Shown piece after piece: positions 59,948-64,000 of a stretch of DNA of 64,000 bases. This stretch comes from Leishmania martiniquensis. Lineage: Eukaryota; Euglenozoa; Kinetoplastea; Trypanosomatida; Trypanosomatidae. How positions within the stretch are numbered: position 1 is the stretch's first letter; the number at the start of each line of letters is the position of its first letter. Below the pieces are notes generated by a model, which was given only the letters and a program-made list of their open reading frames with translations, was not told where the DNA came from and did no database searches. The stretch is from assembly GCF_017916325.1 (NCBI RefSeq), contig NC_090147.1:416740-480739 (forward strand). Direction: 5' to 3'. Position numbers and translations under genes: made by a program.

Positions 59948-60828
59948 TTCAGCCCGTTTTCTTTTTATCTCCTATTCGCCGAGTTGCTTTAGCACGTTTT
60001 CTTGCCTTCCCCATTAGGCCTTCCATGACGCAGGACGTGCAGCTCGTCATGAAACTTAACCTAGTCCGCCGCCAGGTACCGGTGCCACCAGAAGCGGCGG
60101 CTGGCGATTGCATCAGTTTTCCTTCAGAATTCCTTTGTACACGCTCCCTACAAGTAGTCTCGCTCTGTCTCACGACCGAAGCCCCTCTTTCCTATCTCTC
60201 GCATCTTTGACGTGTTACCGTGGAACGGATCAAGGGGCATTCCTGTTGCAGATAGCACGCACTGCGGCAGGTCGGCGCCGCCGACTACTTTCCTTCTGCG
60301 TTTCTTCCCTCGCTACACCCGTATCCTCTGCCGCAGCTTGATGAGCCGAGATACTTCCCACGAAAACAAAAACACCCTTTTAACGAGCGCTCCACGACCT
60401 TTCCACCCCTCATGACGAAAAGGCTATTACTGACACTTCCTCGCATCCGCGATTTGCGTTCTGCAGGTGAGTACCAAAAACCCGAACCACTACCGTGCGC
60501 GTTGACAGTGCCTCGAAGAACAGAGGGCCAACCATTATCGAACAAAATGCCACACAGCGATTTTTCGGCACCTGTGCAAACGTGTGTGAGCGTGCAAGGA
60601 GGTGATACCGCGCTCACTAACGGGGTAGAAAAATAAATACAACAGCGTGTGTGCATGAATGAATTGAGCTATGAAAGTGGCTCCCTTCACACGCATCCTT
60701 ATTCTTCTATGCCTGCGGATTGCACACAAACCGCGACTTGCCGGAGAGATGACCCTTTCAGCCTTTATGCGCCCTTTTCCTGTATATTTCACGAGTCTAC
60801 AAGCAGTACCCGTCATTATCGCACAACG
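59948..60828. other. subtelomeric gene-free region
   Basis: 881 bp with more balanced base composition than upstream gaps. One 74-codon frame (60412-60636) has near-random wobble bases and is not called. Nothing else is supported. Confidence 0.5.
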
Positions 60829-60981
60829 ATGCCTCTTAACATCAAAACAACGGACGGGTATGGCGCACACAAGCGCAACAAGACCCTTCGGCAGCTCAAG
60901 GCGATGAGCATCATCGACGAGGAAACGCTCCACAAGCGAGTGCGTTCATCGCTGGCACAGGAGGGAAACGGCGATTTCTGA
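60829..60981 (+). CDS. possible 50-residue protein
   Basis: A short frame starting MPLNIKTTDGYGAHKRNKTL and ending QEGNGDF, basic overall with a probable helix. By hand count about 73% of its wobble bases are G or C, against about 41% of second positions. That is the pattern of real genes in this window and is not seen in adjacent frames. I do not recognise it. It could be a genuine short gene or the 3' fragment of a decayed gene, since the frame just upstream of the ATG looks non-coding. Confidence 0.45.
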   Translation: MPLNIKTTDGYGAHKRNKTLRQLKAMSIIDEETLHKRVRSSLAQEGNGDF

Positions 60982-60992
60982 CACTACCGCTA

Positions 60993-61130
60993 ATGGAGGT
61001 TCCGAGCAGCCACGGTCATGAGCGTGTCCACAACACCATCCAGGTAGAGCCACACCATCGACCCTACCCGTTTACAGCGAAAACGAGACAGGCAAAGCCG
61101 GCAAGGTCCACGATTCTCGATTCGATATGA
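60993..61130 (+). CDS. very short open frame, weak
   Basis: A 45-codon frame starting MEVPSSHGHERV, only 11 bases after the stop of the preceding 50-residue frame and in a different phase. Wobble GC is about 64%, weaker than in its neighbour. It may be chance, or a frame-shifted continuation of a decayed gene. Confidence 0.18.
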   Translation: MEVPSSHGHERVHNTIQVEPHHRPYPFTAKTRQAKPARSTILDSI

Positions 61131-61371
61131 GGAGATGCCCAGCTCAAGGAAATCAGCAAGGCTTCCATGCCTCCGCAACCTTTCACCAGCTCACCATTGT
61201 CGAGAAGACACTTACGGTCTACACTATTTTCTCAGGTAAAACCAGCAGGTTGACACTTCAACTCCCATACTTGTTGACGAATATTCCCACCTCTAACCAC
61301 ACGCACGGCCACAACTAGAATGTCGTGAACCGCCTGTATTGCACTCTGCCGACTTATAAAAAGCACGGATC

Positions 61372-61488
61372 ATGCGCTTGCAATACCCCCCATACTCCCG
61401 ACTGGGGTACTACGGCCGCCCAATGATCAACCCCTGGAGATTAAAGCAGTACTCATACTCCGAGAAGGAAACGAGGCCACAGAGATGA
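61372..61488 (+). CDS. possible 38-residue protein or gene fragment
   Basis: This frame reads MRLQYPPYSRLGYYGRPMIN and continues through PWRLKQYSYSEKETRPQR to TGA. The Tyr-, Pro- and Arg-rich composition and about 71% GC at wobble positions are unlike the surrounding frames. A stop lies four codons upstream of the ATG in the same frame. After the TGA the same phase stays open for 24 more codons. It is too short to assign and could be a tiny gene or a relic. Confidence 0.3.
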   Translation: MRLQYPPYSRLGYYGRPMINPWRLKQYSYSEKETRPQR

Positions 61489-62571
61489 AGGAGAGAACAG
61501 CAAAGTTCTTTTGAGAAGGCAATGTGGCCAAAACTCCACCGTGCGAGGTTAGAGCGTGTCGGGTAATGTAGGGTGCGCTTGCCAATCGGACAGCAGAGCT
61601 CGATGCGTTTATGCCCCGCCAGATGGGGCGGAGGTAAACCGGAGGCCCGGCTCGCCGACCAGGCTGCACAGCACCGGACACGCGTGGACGCCACCTTGTG
61701 CGCGGGATGATGACTCTACCTCTCCCCCTGCGTTTCCCATCGTCTTTCCTGCACACGCATGGGTGCTCTGCACGCAAACGGTGGATACCTGGTGAAGCAG
61801 CGAAGCCCTCTCGCCCTCCACGCCACCATCGCCTTTCACACAATAGTTTCGGGGGAAAAAACGCCCACCCGCCCGCCCAGGAGGTTGCTGACAGGCCCCC
61901 GGTAGCGGCAGTGAGGGTGCCCGTCGAAGCTGCTGTCTGTCCCGTAACGATTGGCTGCGCCGTATTCCTAAATAGTTTGTGTCTTTTCGTTGAACTCGTA
62001 ACTGCAACCAGTGAGCGTCGATTCCTTCTGTGAGCAGTTGATTGCTTTCCTTATTCATAAGTAAATATGGCTGCGCCCAGTCAACGTGTTGCCATGCGGC
62101 TCCCTAGTTCCCCCCATCCTGTTAGGGAGCAGACGCGCCGACACCCCACCAGGCCCGTGAGTGGTGTTCGGGTGGCACTGCCTACACGGACTGCGCAGCG
62201 AGGGGCCCACCACTAAGTATAAGCGCACTCGCGGGCGGAGCCCGTCTGCACCTCTTTCCCGTCCCGCGAGCAGCCTAATGTCTGTGTGTGCTTTCTCCCA
62301 TAAAACGATAGTGGCGTGCTCTGTCGACCAGCGTCCCCGGCGGCGTGTCCCCACGCGCCGTGAGGGGGACGAGGGCTGGTCCTGGCCAGAAGTCTGCTTA
62401 CAGGAGAAGTGAGACCCGCGAGCGCAGCGAAGCCGCGGCGAGATTTGCTCCCCAAATGTGGAGGGGGGCTGTTCAAGCGCATGCGACTAGCAGGAGCGTC
62501 AGCCACCTACATCACGTTCTTCTCCTCCCCTCACGCTTTCTCGTCTCACACACATCACAGTCGCCCGACAT
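61489..62571. other. telomere-proximal non-coding DNA
   Basis: About 1.1 kb without a supported gene between the last small frame and the telomere array. It includes an imperfect hairpin at 62327-62380 (listed). The stretch from about 62080 to 62570 is the likely telomere-associated sequence. I could not confirm by eye the conserved blocks described for Leishmania telomere-associated sequences. Confidence 0.55.
62327..62380. other. imperfect inverted repeat (hairpin)
   Basis: The arms ACCAGC..GTCCCC..GGCG and its near reverse complement CGCC..GGGGAC..GCTGGT enclose a short GTGTCCCCACG loop region. The predicted stem is GC-rich with several bulges. It lies about 190 bases before the telomere array. 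Confidence 0.5.
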
Positions 62572-63299
62572 TTAGGGTTAGGGTTAGGGTTAGGGTTAGG
62601 GTTAGGGTTAGGGTTAGGGTTAGGGTTAGGGTTAGGGTTAGGGTTAGGGTTAGGGTTAGGGTTAGGGTTAGGGTTAGGGTTAGGGTTAGGGTTAGGGTTA
62701 GGGTTAGGGTTAGGGTTAGGGTTAGGGTTAGGGTTAGGGTTAGGGTTAGGGTTAGGGTTAGGGTTAGGGTTAGGGTTAGGGTTAGGGTTAGGGTTAGGGT
62801 TAGGGTTAGGGTTAGGGTTAGGGTTAGGGTTAGGGTTAGGGTTAGGGTTAGGGTTAGGGTTAGGGTTAGGGTTAGGGTTAGGGTTAGGGTTAGGGTTAGG
62901 GTTAGGGTTAGGGTTAGGGTTAGGGTTAGGGTTAGGGTTAGGGTTAGGGTTAGGGTTAGGGTTAGGGTTAGGGTTAGGGTTAGGGTTAGGGTTAGGGTTA
63001 GGGTTAGGGTTAGGGTTAGGGTTAGGGTTAGGGTTAGGGTTAGGGTTAGGGTTAGGGTTAGGGTTAGGGTTAGGGTTAGGGTTAGGAGTTAGGGTTGGGG
63101 TTAGGGTTAGGGTTAGGGTTAGGGTTAGGGTTAGGGTTAGGAGTTAGGGTTAGGGTTAGGGTTAGGGTTAGGGTTAGGGTTAGGGTTAGGGTTAGGGTTA
63201 GGGTTAGGGTTAGGGTTAGGGTTAGGGTTAGGGTTAGGGTTAGGGTTAGGGTTAGGGTTAGGGTTAGGGTTAGGGTTAGGGTTAGGGTTAGGGTTAGGG

Positions 63300-63332
<33 letters not shown>

Positions 63333-63430
63333 GAGGGTTAGGGTTAGGGTTAGGGTTAGGGTTAGGAGTTAGGGTTAGGGTTAGGGTTGGGGTTAGGGTT
63401 AGGGTTAGGGTTAGGGTTAGGAGTTAGGGT
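62572..63430 (+). repeat. telomere, TTAGGG array
   Basis: Tandem TTAGGG units, with the G-rich strand running 5' to 3' towards the end of the window, so this is the right end of the chromosome. Units are uniform to about 63080. Beyond that, scattered variants appear (TTAGGAG, TTGGGG, TTTAGGG, TTGAGGG) near 63084-63150 and 63318-63430. Confidence 0.98.
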
Positions 63431-64000
63431 TAGAGTCAAGGTTGAAGTTAAGGTTAGAATTAGGTGATTAAAGTTAAAATTAGAATTTAAGGTTAAGATT
63501 AAAGTAAGTTAAAATTAAAATTAAAATTAAATTAAGATTGAAGTTGCGGTTTTGAGTTAGAGTTAGAGGTTAGGTTAGGGTTGGGTTAGAATGAGGATTG
63601 AGTTAGAAATTAGAGTTCAGTGGAGTTAAGATTAAGAGTTTAGAAGTTGAAATTAAGAGGTAAAATTTGAAATTAAATTAAAATTAGAAATTTAGAGTAC
63701 ATTGAAATTATAGAAATTAGAAATTAAATTTAAAATTTGAAATTAAAGTTTAAAATTAAAGTCAGAATTAAGATTACAAGATTAAAGTTAAGGAATTAAA
63801 ATTTAAAAGTTAAGAAGTTAGGTCAGGTGGAATTAAATTAAAATTTGGGTCAGAATTTAAGTTAAGATGAGATTAAATTAAAATTAAAATTGAAGTCAAA
63901 TTTAAGAATTAAAATTTAAAAATTTCAAATTAAATTTAATTTGGTCAAATTTAGGTAAAATTTAAGTCAGATTTAAAATTGAAATTTAAAATTAAAATTA
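63431..64000. other. degraded telomere-like tail, probable sequencing artefact
   Basis: The sequence slides from TTAGGG into TTAAGG, TTAAAATT and AATTAAAATT words, with almost no C and progressive loss of G. The six-base rhythm is still partly visible. This is the signature of low-quality base calls in G-rich telomere reads rather than a separate element. Confidence 0.75.

Noticed and set aside
60412..60636. 74-codon + frame in the subtelomere
   Set aside because: Wobble positions are close to random, unlike the genes of this window.
1..62571. tRNA, rRNA or CRISPR-like arrays
   Set aside because: Scanning for GGTTCGAANCC-type B boxes, 5S-like sequence and regularly spaced repeats found none; the short tandem repeats are simple microsatellites.
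62409..63322. Long Arg-Val and Gly-Leu repeat open frames
   Set aside because: They are translations of the TTAGGG array itself and have no meaning as protein.

Overview
This window is the right-hand end of a trypanosomatid chromosome, most likely Leishmania or a close relative (subfamily Leishmaniinae). The evidence is intronless genes all on one strand, GC-rich wobble positions, long gaps with polypyrimidine tracts followed by AG (the trans-splicing signal), CA/TA microsatellites, a subtelomeric gene resembling the phosphoglycan beta-1,3-galactosyltransferases, and a terminal TTAGGG array. The species cannot be settled from the sequence alone.

Every gene I can support is on the + strand and reads towards the telomere, as in one polycistronic unit. 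The first 3.8 kb hold no convincing gene but carry a composite dispersed repeat. In order there follow: a low-complexity protein with a C-terminal coiled coil (3784-6666); a Ctf4/AND-1 replisome-hub homologue (8465-12703); a VTT/TMEM41-type membrane protein (14400-15281); a coiled-coil RING protein (15918-18566); a very large M1 aminopeptidase (20201-24184); a RanBP2-zinc-finger plus RRM protein (25518-26768); a type I protein arginine methyltransferase (29510-30541); two unrecognised proteins (31797-33689 and 34648-35256); a SMYD-type SET/MYND protein (35784-37655); a probable RNase H2 subunit C (38311-38781); a FAM91 homologue (39525-42137); a VPS39/Vam6 homologue (42883-45798); an ABHD17-like hydrolase with a long tail (46694-48553); an unrecognised protein (51083-52318); a Methyltransf_16-type enzyme (53088-54065); and the galactosyltransferase-like type II membrane protein (57500-59947).

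Between that last gene and the telomere there are only tiny open frames, three of which are listed as weak candidates. The telomere array starts at 62572. It is clean to about 63080, has sporadic variants to about 63430, and then decays into C-free, A/T-rich text that is more likely a base-calling artefact than biology.

The genes do not form one pathway. Several are housekeeping factors: DNA replication and ribonucleotide removal (Ctf4, RNase H2C), endosome/Golgi membrane tethering (FAM91 and VPS39, which are neighbours), and lipid or autophagy-related membrane function (VTT). The most notable non-genic feature is a set of nearly identical dispersed modules in gene-free DNA. One is an identical 234-bp pair. 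Another is a ~405-bp pair about 99% identical. A ~100-bp tail module occurs three times. Together they look like recently copied SIDER-type retroposon pieces.
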